DNA of 64,000 nucleotides from Bellilinea sp034411135 (GTDB lineage Bacteria > Chloroflexota > Anaerolineae > Anaerolineales > Anaerolineaceae), in contig DAOUMN010000016.1 in NCBI GenBank assembly GCA_034411135.1, positions 62,001 through 126,000 on the forward strand, in the 5' to 3' direction. Of this stretch, positions 52,611 through 59,670 are shown piece after piece. Numbering within the stretch: the first letter of the stretch is position 1; each line of letters begins with the position of its first letter. The translations under genes were made by a program, and so were the position numbers. The notes beneath the pieces are model-generated. The model made no database searches, was not told where the DNA came from, and saw only the letters and a list, made by a program, of their open reading frames with translations.

Positions 52611-53573
52611 TCAGGGTGTTTTGCTGCGCTGCTGGCGGTACCAGTCGATTGTGCGGCGCAGTCCTTCTTCGAAGTTGGTAACGGCTTTGAAGCCAAAATA
52701 CTGTTCTGCCCGGCGGGTGTCCAGCGCGCGGCGCGGCTGCCCGTTGGGCTGATCGGTGTTCCACACCAGCCTGCCCTCGAAACCGGTCAAGCGACGGATC
52801 AACTCTGCCAGGTCACGAATACTGATTTCGAACCCCGAACCCAGGTTAACCGGATCGGAACCATCGTACAGCTCGGTTGCCAGCAGGATACCCTCTGCCG
52901 CGTCTTCCACATACAGAAATTCACGCGTCGGCGAGCCGTCGCCCCACACTTCCACAGTGGTTTGACCGCTTTCCTGCGCCTCGATGCACTTGCGAATCAG
53001 CGCCGGGATAACGTGCGAGGACTGCAAATCGAAATTGTCGCGCGGCCCGTACAGGTTGACCGGCAGCAGGAAGATAGCATTGAAACCGTATTGCTGACGG
53101 TAAGCCTGCGCCTGAACCAACAGCATCTTCTTGGCAAGCCCATACGGGGCGTTGGTTTCTTCGGGGTAACCATTCCACAGGTCGTCTTCGCGGAAGGGTA
53201 CCGGAGTGAACTTGGGGTAAGCGCACACCGTCCCCAGCGCAACGAACTTCTCCACCCCGCGCTTCCATGCCTGGTGCATCAACTGCACGCCCATCATCAG
53301 GTTGTCGTAGAAAAATTCCGCCGGGTGCAGCCGGTTTGCGCCGATCCCGCCCACATGCGCCGCCAGGTGGATGATCACCTCCGGGCGGGCATCATCCAGC
53401 AGGCGATCAACATCCTGGGGCTTGACCAGGTCGTACTGTTCGTAGTGTGGAATAAACACATCTTGCGCACCGCGCTGGCGCAGTTTTTCGGTCACGAACG
53501 AACCGAGAAAACCTGCGCCACCGGTTACGCATACCCGGCGCGATTGCCAGTAAGAAGCGGGGACAGCGCTCAA
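52611..53573 (-). CDS. GDP-L-fucose synthase-like epimerase/reductase
   Basis: 320 residues, extended SDR. VTGGAGFLGSFV at 18-29, the GDP-fucose-synthase signature HVGGIGAN near 73 and ALGTVCAYPKF with catalytic T, then Y and K in APYGLAKK near 140-150, and LLPVNLYGPRDNFD. It should turn GDP-4-keto-6-deoxymannose into GDP-L-fucose; the GDP-mannose dehydratase that feeds it is not in this window. The start is a TTG overlapping the regulator stop (TTGA). Confidence 0.85.
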   Translation of the reverse strand: MSAVPASYWQSRRVCVTGGAGFLGSFVTEKLRQRGAQDVFIPHYEQYDLVKPQDVDRLLDDARPEVIIHLAAHVGGIGANRLHPAEFFYDNLMMGVQLMHQAWKRGVEKFVALGTVCAYPKFTPVPFREDDLWNGYPEETNAPYGLAKKMLLVQAQAYRQQYGFNAIFLLPVNLYGPRDNFDLQSSHVIPALIRKCIEAQESGQTTVEVWGDGSPTREFLYVEDAAEGILLATELYDGSDPVNLGSGFEISIRDLAELIRRLTGFEGRLVWNTDQPNGQPRRALDTRRAEQYFGFKAVTNFEEGLRRTIDWYRQQRSKTP

Positions 53574-54055
53574 TCGGTTTTTTCCTCCTCGTGAGCAATG
53601 AATACCTTCAAACCCTGGATCACCAGCAGCGGCGCATTATTGTCTTCCACAATGGCAAAACCCTGCTCCAGGCAAGTCAACCGGCAAACGTCCGCCACAT
53701 CGCCATCGCCCTGCAGGCGGACGGCAGCGTGCCCAGAGTGGCGCATCTCTGCCAGAGCATGAATGACCCGTGAGCGCACCAGTCGGTAGAGTTGAAACGA
53801 ACTCTGGATGTAATCCAGAGTCAAACGGGCGCGCAGCGCCAGACCATCGGGGGTGATAATGTAGCGCAACTTCCGCCGCTCGGCACGCCGCGCCTTGACA
53901 TACCCTTTGGCAATCAGCCGTTTCAGGTGCCAGTTGATCGTCCCGACCGCAACGCCCAATTGAGCCGCCAGGGAAGCCTGGGTGGCATCGGGGTCTTGTT
54001 CGATTTTTTCGAGAATAACAAGGTCGCGCGTTGATTCAGAAGAAGTGTTGGTCAT
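53570..54055 (-). CDS. EPS-associated MarR-type winged-helix regulator
   Basis: 161 residues. Residues 1-80 form a winged helix: TQASLAAQLGVAVGTINWHLKRL with the KARRAERRKLRY wing, followed by TPDGLALRARLTLDYI, the same layout as the MarR-like regulators of EPS loci. Residues 95-155 form a second, Rossmann-like small domain (RLQGDGDVADV ... FAIVEDNNAPLLVIQG) that may bind a ligand. As the first gene after the promoter at 54077-54105, with a palindrome over the predicted start site, it probably autoregulates the whole locus. Confidence 0.75.
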   Translation of the reverse strand: MTNTSSESTRDLVILEKIEQDPDATQASLAAQLGVAVGTINWHLKRLIAKGYVKARRAERRKLRYIITPDGLALRARLTLDYIQSSFQLYRLVRSRVIHALAEMRHSGHAAVRLQGDGDVADVCRLTCLEQGFAIVEDNNAPLLVIQGLKVFIAHEEEKTD

Positions 54056-54063
54056 AATCTAAT

Positions 54064-54078
54064 ATTCAATTGTTGAAT
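54064..54078. promoter_or_regulatory. Palindromic operator candidate at the glycan-locus promoter
   Basis: ATTCAA-TTG-TTGAAT: a perfect 6-bp inverted repeat with 3-bp spacer. It overlaps the last two bases of the -10 box and the predicted transcription start (about 54070), a classic repressor position. Predicted binder: the adjacent MarR-type regulator. Confidence 0.55.
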
Positions 54079-54105
54079 TATAAGCCCGCGCCCGGCATAG
54101 GTCAA
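54077..54105 (-). promoter_or_regulatory. Near-consensus promoter of the glycan locus
   Basis: On the minus strand TTGACC (54100-54105), 17 nt, then TATAAT (54077-54082). Start near 54070, so the leader to the ATG at 54055 is only about 15 nt and has no Shine-Dalgarno. This is the only strong promoter found for the long minus-strand run downstream. Confidence 0.8.
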
Positions 54106-54130
54106 GGGCTGCCCCTGTCTCTAACACGTA

Positions 54131-54166
54131 AAGAAACGGCTGCAACCCGTTTTGCAGCCGTTTCTT
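54131..54166. terminator. 15-bp-stem hairpin, bidirectional terminator candidate
   Basis: AAGAAACGGCTGCAA (54131-54145) and its exact complement (54152-54166) enclose a 6-nt loop. A-rich and T-rich ends make it terminator-like for the lipoprotein gene that ends at 54184 on the minus strand. It insulates the glycan-locus promoter from upstream read-through. Confidence 0.75.
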
Positions 54167-54183
54167 AACCAAACGCTAATCTA

Positions 54184-54801
54184 CTATTGACCTTGAACCG
54201 GCAGACTAACCTGGAAGGAAGCATCCAGCTGGCGGAAATTGAGCACAGCCAGGTTGCGCTCACAGCCACTCAACATGGTGAAATTAAGCGGCTCGATCAA
54301 GGGCTGAGCATCAATGTCGAACAACTGCACCCAGAAGATTCCCGGCATTACCTGGTCGCTCAATTTGACCTCAAATCCACCCGGACCATAAGCAGTTGCC
54401 AGCCCGCTAAAACCCAGTGCTTCCACTGGCGTGCCAGCCACATTGCCTTCCACAACCACCACCAAGCCAACAATCGGACGCCCTTCGCTGTCGAACGCCT
54501 GCCCTGCCAGGCCCATCCAGTTGCAGCCCTCCTGTGCATGCGTGAACGCCGGCGCGAACACCGGTGCTTGATCCAGCGGCACGAACGGCGGCATCTTGGG
54601 AACCGCCTGAACCTCGATGGTCGGCTGCGGCGTTGGCGTGAGGGTGGGTTCAGGCGTAGGCGAGGGCAGCGGTGTGGGAGACAGCAGCACGACGGTTGGT
54701 ATCTCGATTGGCGGCAGCGGCGGTGGGGTTTCCTCCGGAATCACCCGGCAGGCGGAGAGAAGCAAGGTAAGCATGACAAGCAGGCTGAGGCGTCTAATCA
54801 T
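54184..54801 (-). CDS. Lipoprotein with Pro/Thr stalk and beta-rich domain
   Basis: 205 residues. Signal peptide with lipobox LLSAC near residue 18, then about 45 residues of PTP-type linker, then a C-terminal domain (GCNWMGLAGQAFDSEGRPIVGLVVVVEG) that resembles carboxypeptidase-regulatory/CNA-B-like beta-sandwiches. Two cysteines in the domain (HAQEGCNW and LSGCERN) may pair. Not assigned to a function. Divergent from the GT2 at 54903. Confidence 0.75.
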   Translation of the reverse strand: MIRRLSLLVMLTLLLSACRVIPEETPPPLPPIEIPTVVLLSPTPLPSPTPEPTLTPTPQPTIEVQAVPKMPPFVPLDQAPVFAPAFTHAQEGCNWMGLAGQAFDSEGRPIVGLVVVVEGNVAGTPVEALGFSGLATAYGPGGFEVKLSDQVMPGIFWVQLFDIDAQPLIEPLNFTMLSGCERNLAVLNFRQLDASFQVSLPVQGQ

Positions 54802-54831
54802 ATGTCCCCGCGAAGGTGTAAAGGTGGTTTA

Positions 54832-54837
54832 ATTATA
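54832..54837 (-). promoter_or_regulatory. -10 box for the lipoprotein gene
   Basis: TATAAT on the minus strand; predicted start near 54825, 24 nt before the ATG at 54801. No clear -35. Confidence 0.4.
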
Positions 54838-54880
54838 GATGATAATCGCCATTCGGCGGCGTCTTGCGCGGTTCAGATTT

Positions 54881-54889
54881 TGGTATACT
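54881..54889 (+). promoter_or_regulatory. Extended -10 TGGTATACT, near-leaderless promoter
   Basis: TGG-TATACT, with the start predicted at about 54896, only 6-7 nt before the ATG at 54903. The same nine bases occur at 61582-61590 on the minus strand. Confidence 0.5.
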
Positions 54890-54902
54890 AACTATACAAT
54901 CC

Positions 54903-55910
54903 ATGAAGCTGATCATCCAGATTCCCTGTTTTAATGAAGCCGAAAGCCTGCCATCCACGCTGGCACAACTCCCTCGCCACATCGATGGCATTGATTGCGT
55001 TGAATTCTTAATCATCGACGATGGCAGCAGTGACCAGACCAGCCAGGTGGCGCGCGAGGCTGGCGCGGATTACATCGTCCGCCTAAAAAAACATGCCGGG
55101 CTGGCAAATGCCTACCGTGCCGGGCTGGATGCCTGTATCCGGCTGGGCGCTGATCTAATCGTCAATACCGACGCGGACAACCAGTACAACGCGCACGATA
55201 TCCCCACCTTGCTGGCGCCGATTCTGTCCGGCGAAGCCGAACTGGTCATTGGTGATCGCGGGGTCGCCAATTTACAAACCTTCTCGCCATTGAAACGCCG
55301 CTTGCAAACCCTGGGCAGCGGGGTGGTATCTCGCGCTGCTGGCGTGAACATCCCGGACGCCACCAGCGGCTTTCGCGCTATGACCCGTGAAGTCGCCTTG
55401 CGCACCAACGTACTCAGCAATTACTCCTACACCCTGGAAACCCTCATCCAGGCTGGCAGCCAAAATTTTGCCATCGCTTCAGTGCCCATCCGCACCAACC
55501 CGCCCCGCCGCCCCTCACGCCTGATGCGCGGCATCACCGATTACCTGGCGCACTCCTCGGTGACCATTTTGCGCGCCTACACCATGTACCGTCCGCTGCG
55601 CGTGTTTACTGCCATCGGCAGCGCCCTGATTGTGCTGGGGATGATTCCCCTGGTGCGTTTTCTCGTTTTTTATTTTCAGGGGCAGGGACAAGGCAAAATT
55701 CAGTCCCTGCTTTTTGGGGCTGTGCTGATCATCATTGGCTTCCAGACTTTTCTGGTCGGGTTGGCGGCAGATTTGATCAGCTTTAACCGGAAACTGCTCG
55801 AAGAAATCCTTTACCGCCTGCGCCGCATCGAAAATCCCCCCGCGGCTGGTACGGAAAGCGAGTCAACGGTCACGGATGAACAGCCCCACCACCAGCCAAA
55901 CCCCTTCTGA
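54903..55910 (+). CDS. GT2 polyprenyl-phosphate-type glycosyltransferase
   Basis: 335 residues. LIIQIPCFNEAESLPSTL, IIDDGSSDQT, GLANAYRAGLDA and NTDADNQYNAHDI near residue 85 are the GT-A core with DxD. Two C-terminal helices (about 235-260 and 275-300) and a basic tail anchor it, as in DPM/ArnC-like synthases. The ATG at 54903 lies right after an extended -10, so an in-frame start at 54864 would be upstream of the transcript and is rejected. The 3' end overlaps the opposite gene by 48 bp. Confidence 0.8.
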   Translation: MKLIIQIPCFNEAESLPSTLAQLPRHIDGIDCVEFLIIDDGSSDQTSQVAREAGADYIVRLKKHAGLANAYRAGLDACIRLGADLIVNTDADNQYNAHDIPTLLAPILSGEAELVIGDRGVANLQTFSPLKRRLQTLGSGVVSRAAGVNIPDATSGFRAMTREVALRTNVLSNYSYTLETLIQAGSQNFAIASVPIRTNPPRRPSRLMRGITDYLAHSSVTILRAYTMYRPLRVFTAIGSALIVLGMIPLVRFLVFYFQGQGQGKIQSLLFGAVLIIIGFQTFLVGLAADLISFNRKLLEEILYRLRRIENPPAAGTESESTVTDEQPHHQPNPF

Positions 55911-56807
55911 AAGCAGCGAAAGGAAACGCGAGGACATCGCGATCAACAGGGCTTGCTCGCCGGAAATCCCTAGCGCCTGAACCAACAAAATCCGCAGCAG
56001 AACTTCGCGGACGCCCATTCCCGCCGGGACAAACAGCACCAGAAAACCACCCAACCAGGCAGCGCAATACACCAGCGTCGCTGTCCAGATTGTATTGAAA
56101 CTCCACACACCCGAGGGGTCCACAAATACCGCCAGCAGCGCCGTGGTCATGATTCCCATCAAGATCCAGTTGATCGCAAATACCAGGTTGCCCAAAAGCC
56201 AGCGTCGAAACGGAAACGCATAGGTTTCGCCAGAAAATCGTAGCCAGCCGGGCAGACGGCTGCGGAAAAAATCCAGCACCAACCAGAGCAAAAAGATGCA
56301 CGCGAACAAGATGGCGGCAAACAGGGCAAAGTGATCGCGCGCAAAAAATGCCGCCAACAGGCAAATAGCAGCAGCAAACGGGATTAGAACTTCGATTAAC
56401 GAGCTGTAAATGTTTAACCGGTGTGGGACGTTGAACTGGTTCGCCAGCCATTCGCCGCGGCTCAAATACCCCCACACCGAGCCGGGAATGTACCGCGGAA
56501 GAAAGGTGCGCGGGAACTTTTGCAGTGTTTCACGCATGGGAATATCAACCCGCAACGCTTGCAGAATCAGCCGCCAGTTGATCATTTGCAGAAGATTGAA
56601 GCTTAAAGTCACCAAAAACGCAGCCATGAGGGGTAATCCCGATTGAACGACAACTCGGGCGCGCAGAATGCTATCGAGGCTTTGCCCCAACTGCCACAGA
56701 AACAATCCCAGACCAATCCAGATGCCTGCGCGCTGCAACCGCAAGCGGACGGTTGGATTCAACCAGCGGTCGATCCAGGCGGGACGGAGGGTTCCTGGTT
56801 CAGTCAT
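55863..56807 (-). CDS. LPG-synthase-type flippase-like membrane protein (UPF0104)
   Basis: 314 residues, about eight helices. LPRYIPGSVWGYLSRGEWLA near residue 110 and LFVPAGMGVREVLL near residue 258 are the family's conserved loops. The ATG at 56807 is used rather than a TTG at 56813. Pairing with a polyprenyl-phosphate glycosyltransferase in convergent orientation repeats the arrangement at 2377-6296, where the same two families are in one operon, so they may work on the same lipid-linked sugar. Confidence 0.75.
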   Translation of the reverse strand: MTEPGTLRPAWIDRWLNPTVRLRLQRAGIWIGLGLFLWQLGQSLDSILRARVVVQSGLPLMAAFLVTLSFNLLQMINWRLILQALRVDIPMRETLQKFPRTFLPRYIPGSVWGYLSRGEWLANQFNVPHRLNIYSSLIEVLIPFAAAICLLAAFFARDHFALFAAILFACIFLLWLVLDFFRSRLPGWLRFSGETYAFPFRRWLLGNLVFAINWILMGIMTTALLAVFVDPSGVWSFNTIWTATLVYCAAWLGGFLVLFVPAGMGVREVLLRILLVQALGISGEQALLIAMSSRFLSLLSEGVWLVVGLFIRDR

Positions 56808-56871
56808 AAGCAACGGGGATGAAAATCACAAACCAATGAAATAGGGTGGAAGATTTCCTTAACGGCTGAAT

Positions 56872-56877
56872 TATAAT
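56872..56877 (+). promoter_or_regulatory. -10 box for the methyltransferase gene
   Basis: TATAAT 51 nt before the ATG at 56929; start near 56884. No good -35 at 16-18 nt. Confidence 0.35.
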
Positions 56878-56928
56878 TTGAATATGTCTTTGCGATCCTG
56901 ATTAGCCGGGAATATTCCACAACAATTC

Positions 56929-57534
56929 ATGAACAACCAACCTATCCCGCTGGGCAATTATTTCAACAAACATACCACCCGCAACCCCTTATTCCGGTTT
57001 TTTACCGACCGTTACCGGCGCAGCCTGCAAGAGATACTAAAGGAGATCAATCCTCACAATGCGCTCGAAGTCGGCAGCGGGGAAGGCTATATCATTGCCT
57101 ACACGCGTGAAGTTCATCCCTCCTTGCGCATGTTTGCCAGCGATATCGACTGGCAACTGGTTAAAGCCGGGAGTCAGGATTTCGAACAAGCCAGTTGGAC
57201 CGTCTGTTATGGTGAGTCGCTGCCCTACTCTTCGGGGCAATTTGATCTTGTCATGGCTTGCGAAGTGCTCGAACATGTTCCCCGACCAGACCTGGTGATG
57301 GAGGAATTGCGCCGGGTGGGGCGAAAGTGGCTGATTGCCAGCGTGCCGCACGAGCCCTGGTGGCGGCTGTTGAACATGGCACGCCTGCGCTATCTCAAGG
57401 ATTTTGGCAATACCCCTGGGCATATTCAACACTGGGGAATGGGGCAATTTGGCGGCTTCCTTTCCGGCTTCGTCCGCATTAAGCACATCCAATCCGTGTT
57501 TCCGTGGACGTTTGTGCTCGGTACATTCCACTAA
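56929..57534 (+). CDS. Class I SAM-dependent methyltransferase
   Basis: 201 residues. ALEVGSGEGYIIAYT near residue 45 is the SAM loop; ASDIDW, ESLPYSSGQFDLVMACEVLEHV and LIASVPHEPWW follow, typical of Methyltransf_11. PHEPWW is often seen in methyltransferases of cell-wall and O-antigen loci. Substrate unknown. No Shine-Dalgarno before the ATG. Confidence 0.75.
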   Translation: MNNQPIPLGNYFNKHTTRNPLFRFFTDRYRRSLQEILKEINPHNALEVGSGEGYIIAYTREVHPSLRMFASDIDWQLVKAGSQDFEQASWTVCYGESLPYSSGQFDLVMACEVLEHVPRPDLVMEELRRVGRKWLIASVPHEPWWRLLNMARLRYLKDFGNTPGHIQHWGMGQFGGFLSGFVRIKHIQSVFPWTFVLGTFH

Positions 57535-57571
57535 AACCGTTTCTTTACCACAATTAACCCATAAGAATTAT

Positions 57572-57600
57572 TGCCATTTCCGGATAAAACTCATATCTTT
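57572..57600 (+). promoter_or_regulatory. Promoter of the secreted repeat protein
   Basis: TTGCCA (57572-57577), 17 nt, TATCTT (57595-57600). Start near 57607; leader of about 25 nt with AGGAG. Confidence 0.5.
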
Positions 57601-57631
57601 GTAGTAGTCAAAATCCGGAGAGGAGATGTAT

Positions 57632-59119
57632 ATGTTCAAAACACGAATCACAACCAAAGCGCTCATCCTGGCTGTAATCATGGTCTTTCTCATCAGCAGC
57701 ATGGCGAGCGGTTTAGCCGGCGGCACCTGGCAGTCCGGTATCAAAATTCAAAACCTGGATCCCGCGCAGCAAGCGGGATTGAGCGTTGCACTGTATAGCG
57801 GCAGCGGCGGCAGCCCGGTGCACACCATCACCCAAACATCCAGCGGGCAGCCATTGGTTGCCGCTCCCAACCGCTCGGTTGAGGTCTATCTGCCCTCCTT
57901 CACCAGCGTGACCGCAGGACAGTACTCTGCCATTGTCACTTCAGATCGCAACGTTGGAGCGGTGGTCACCACCACCAATTACCCCTACGGTCTGGCAGAC
58001 AGCTACAACTCGATGGTGCCCGGCACCTCGGTGTTTGTACCCTACGTATATCGCAACCATAACAGTTGGAGCACCGAAATTTTCGTCCAGAACACCACCA
58101 ACGCTACCGTAACTGGGTCAGTCGTCTTCACCGAACCTTCGTCATCAGTATCCTACAGTGACTCGGGTGTTCACACGAAAACCGTTGCGCTGAGCATCCC
58201 GCCTTACGGCACGCAAACCTTCGATACGCTGACCTCAGCCTACAATGACATGGGCTGGTTCATCGGCAGCGCAGCCATAACCTCCAGCGGAGCTGTGGCG
58301 GTTATGGCGAATCAGACACGCCTGGTAGGCAATGGCGATGTTCCTGGCAACGTATTGATCAGCGCTCGCGGTCTCTCCTCTGCCGACGGCGGCACCAAAG
58401 TGCTGTTGCCCTCGCTGTATAACAACTTCGCTGGCGCAAGCGGTACCTGGCGGTCGGGTATCAAGATCGTCAACTCATCCGGCTCCACCGCCAATATCAC
58501 GGTCGAATTCCGTTCCGATCCGGGAATGCCTTCCTTCACAGGTACCAAGACACTCAGCATTGGTGCAGGCGGCAACACCGAACTCTACCTGCCCAGCACC
58601 ACCCTCAACACCCCTGCCGGTCCCATGCCCAGTCAGTTCAAAGGCTATGCGGTCATCACTTCCAACGTTCCGGTTGTGGCTACTGTGCAGCACACCAACT
58701 ATGAAGGCGCGGCTGGATTTGGCGTTGCAGTTGGCTATGCCGGTTTTGCCAGCGGCGCTTCGAAGATCAGCCTGCCCTCGCTGTATAACTGGCCCTCCGG
58801 CAGCGGCGTCTGGATTTCCGGCATCAAGGTGCAAAACTACGGCACCAGCGCAGCGACCTTCAGCATTGCCTATTCGGCTGACCCGGACTCGATCAGCGGC
58901 CTCAACGGCAACCGAACCAACGTCAACCTGGCTGCGGGTCAGGCAGTTGAGTTCTACTTCGGCAACCCAGTTCTGGATGGAAACGGCAGCATTCCATCCG
59001 GCTGGAAGGGCTCAGCCCTGATCACCGGCTCAACCGGTTCCCAGCTGGTTGCTACTGTCATCCACACCAATTACGGGCGGCATGTTGCGACCATGTACAC
59101 CGGCGTACCCATTCCGTAA
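57632..59119 (+). CDS. Secreted protein with four W-x-S-G-I-K-type repeats
   Basis: 495 residues. A hydrophobic signal peptide (residues 10-30, cleavage possibly after MASGLAG) is followed by four related beta-rich units of about 100-120 residues. Each opens with a GTW-x-S-GIK-[IV]-x-N motif: WQSGIKIQN, WSTEIFVQN, WRSGIKIVN and WISGIKVQN, and ends in an alternating-hydrophobic tail with LPS-like SLYN or YV joints. Not recognised as a known family; a surface or matrix protein is likely. AGGAG sits 6 nt before the ATG at 57632 and GGAG 5 nt before an ATG at 57626; the first pair is better. Few Cys, rich in Ser/Thr/Gly. Confidence 0.7.
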   Translation: MFKTRITTKALILAVIMVFLISSMASGLAGGTWQSGIKIQNLDPAQQAGLSVALYSGSGGSPVHTITQTSSGQPLVAAPNRSVEVYLPSFTSVTAGQYSAIVTSDRNVGAVVTTTNYPYGLADSYNSMVPGTSVFVPYVYRNHNSWSTEIFVQNTTNATVTGSVVFTEPSSSVSYSDSGVHTKTVALSIPPYGTQTFDTLTSAYNDMGWFIGSAAITSSGAVAVMANQTRLVGNGDVPGNVLISARGLSSADGGTKVLLPSLYNNFAGASGTWRSGIKIVNSSGSTANITVEFRSDPGMPSFTGTKTLSIGAGGNTELYLPSTTLNTPAGPMPSQFKGYAVITSNVPVVATVQHTNYEGAAGFGVAVGYAGFASGASKISLPSLYNWPSGSGVWISGIKVQNYGTSAATFSIAYSADPDSISGLNGNRTNVNLAAGQAVEFYFGNPVLDGNGSIPSGWKGSALITGSTGSQLVATVIHTNYGRHVATMYTGVPIP

Positions 59120-59137
59120 GCCCGATAGATACCGTAT

Positions 59138-59179
59138 AATCAGAAGTGTTGTGGCGACCCCACAACACTTCTGATTTTT
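59138..59179 (+). terminator. Strong intrinsic terminator
   Basis: A perfect 17-bp stem (59138-59154 with 59160-59176) encloses a 5-nt loop and is followed by TTTTT (59175-59179). It ends transcription of the repeat protein, 19 nt after its stop. It abuts the next gene's leader. Confidence 0.9.
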
Positions 59180-59191
59180 ATGGAGCAAAGC

Positions 59192-59626
59192 ATGAAAAAA
59201 TGGTTCTTCACGCTGCTCATCTTGAGCCTGCTTATCACCGCCTGCGATTCGACTCTCCAAAAAACAACCTCCGTAAAAAATCCACCAACCCCGGCGCCGG
59301 GACTTGGCGCTGTTACCGGTAAAATCCGCATGGACAACCCCACCGACAGGGTTGGCTTGCTGGTGTACCTGGGGGATATCGTTAAACTGGGGGATGAATT
59401 TTCGGGCGGGTTCCTGGATACATCCATCGCGCCGCACGCTTTGGTCAACGCCGAAGACGGTTATTTCTTTATCACAGATGTAAAGCCGGGCTTATATTCC
59501 TTTGTGATCTACGAAGTAGTCTCCGGTGGCAGGGTGTACCAGGATGAAAACGGCAATGTGTTGCCCATTGAAGTGACCGAGAACAAGATTACGGATCTGG
59601 GTGATATTTTCTTCACCTTCGAATAA
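59192..59626 (+). CDS. Small lipoprotein, carboxypeptidase-regulatory-like
   Basis: 144 residues. Signal peptide with lipobox ITAC near residue 18, then a Pro linker and a beta-rich domain (GAVTGKIRMDNPTDRVG ... LGDIFFTF) of the transthyretin-like/SpaA type. An in-frame ATG at 59180 is rejected: its GGAG is the Shine-Dalgarno, 6 nt before the ATG at 59192, and the terminator stem ends at 59179. The gene needs its own promoter or read-through; none is clear in the 15 nt between. Ends 44 nt before the convergent gene. Confidence 0.75.
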   Translation: MKKWFFTLLILSLLITACDSTLQKTTSVKNPPTPAPGLGAVTGKIRMDNPTDRVGLLVYLGDIVKLGDEFSGGFLDTSIAPHALVNAEDGYFFITDVKPGLYSFVIYEVVSGGRVYQDENGNVLPIEVTENKITDLGDIFFTFE

Positions 59627-59670
59627 TCCATTCCCGTTTAAGCTGGATCGAAAGAGCACCAGGTTTGCAT

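Noticed and set aside
53570..53573. An ATG start for the fucose synthase-like gene
   Set aside because: No ATG exists before the cofactor loop; the TTG overlapping the regulator stop is the only workable start.
51648..53594. A 648-codon open frame on the plus strand
   Set aside because: It lies opposite wzt, wzm and the fucose synthase-like gene, whose protein families are clear. Its translation is low in hydrophobic periodicity and rich in His/Gln/Arg, as expected of a shadow frame in GC-rich DNA.
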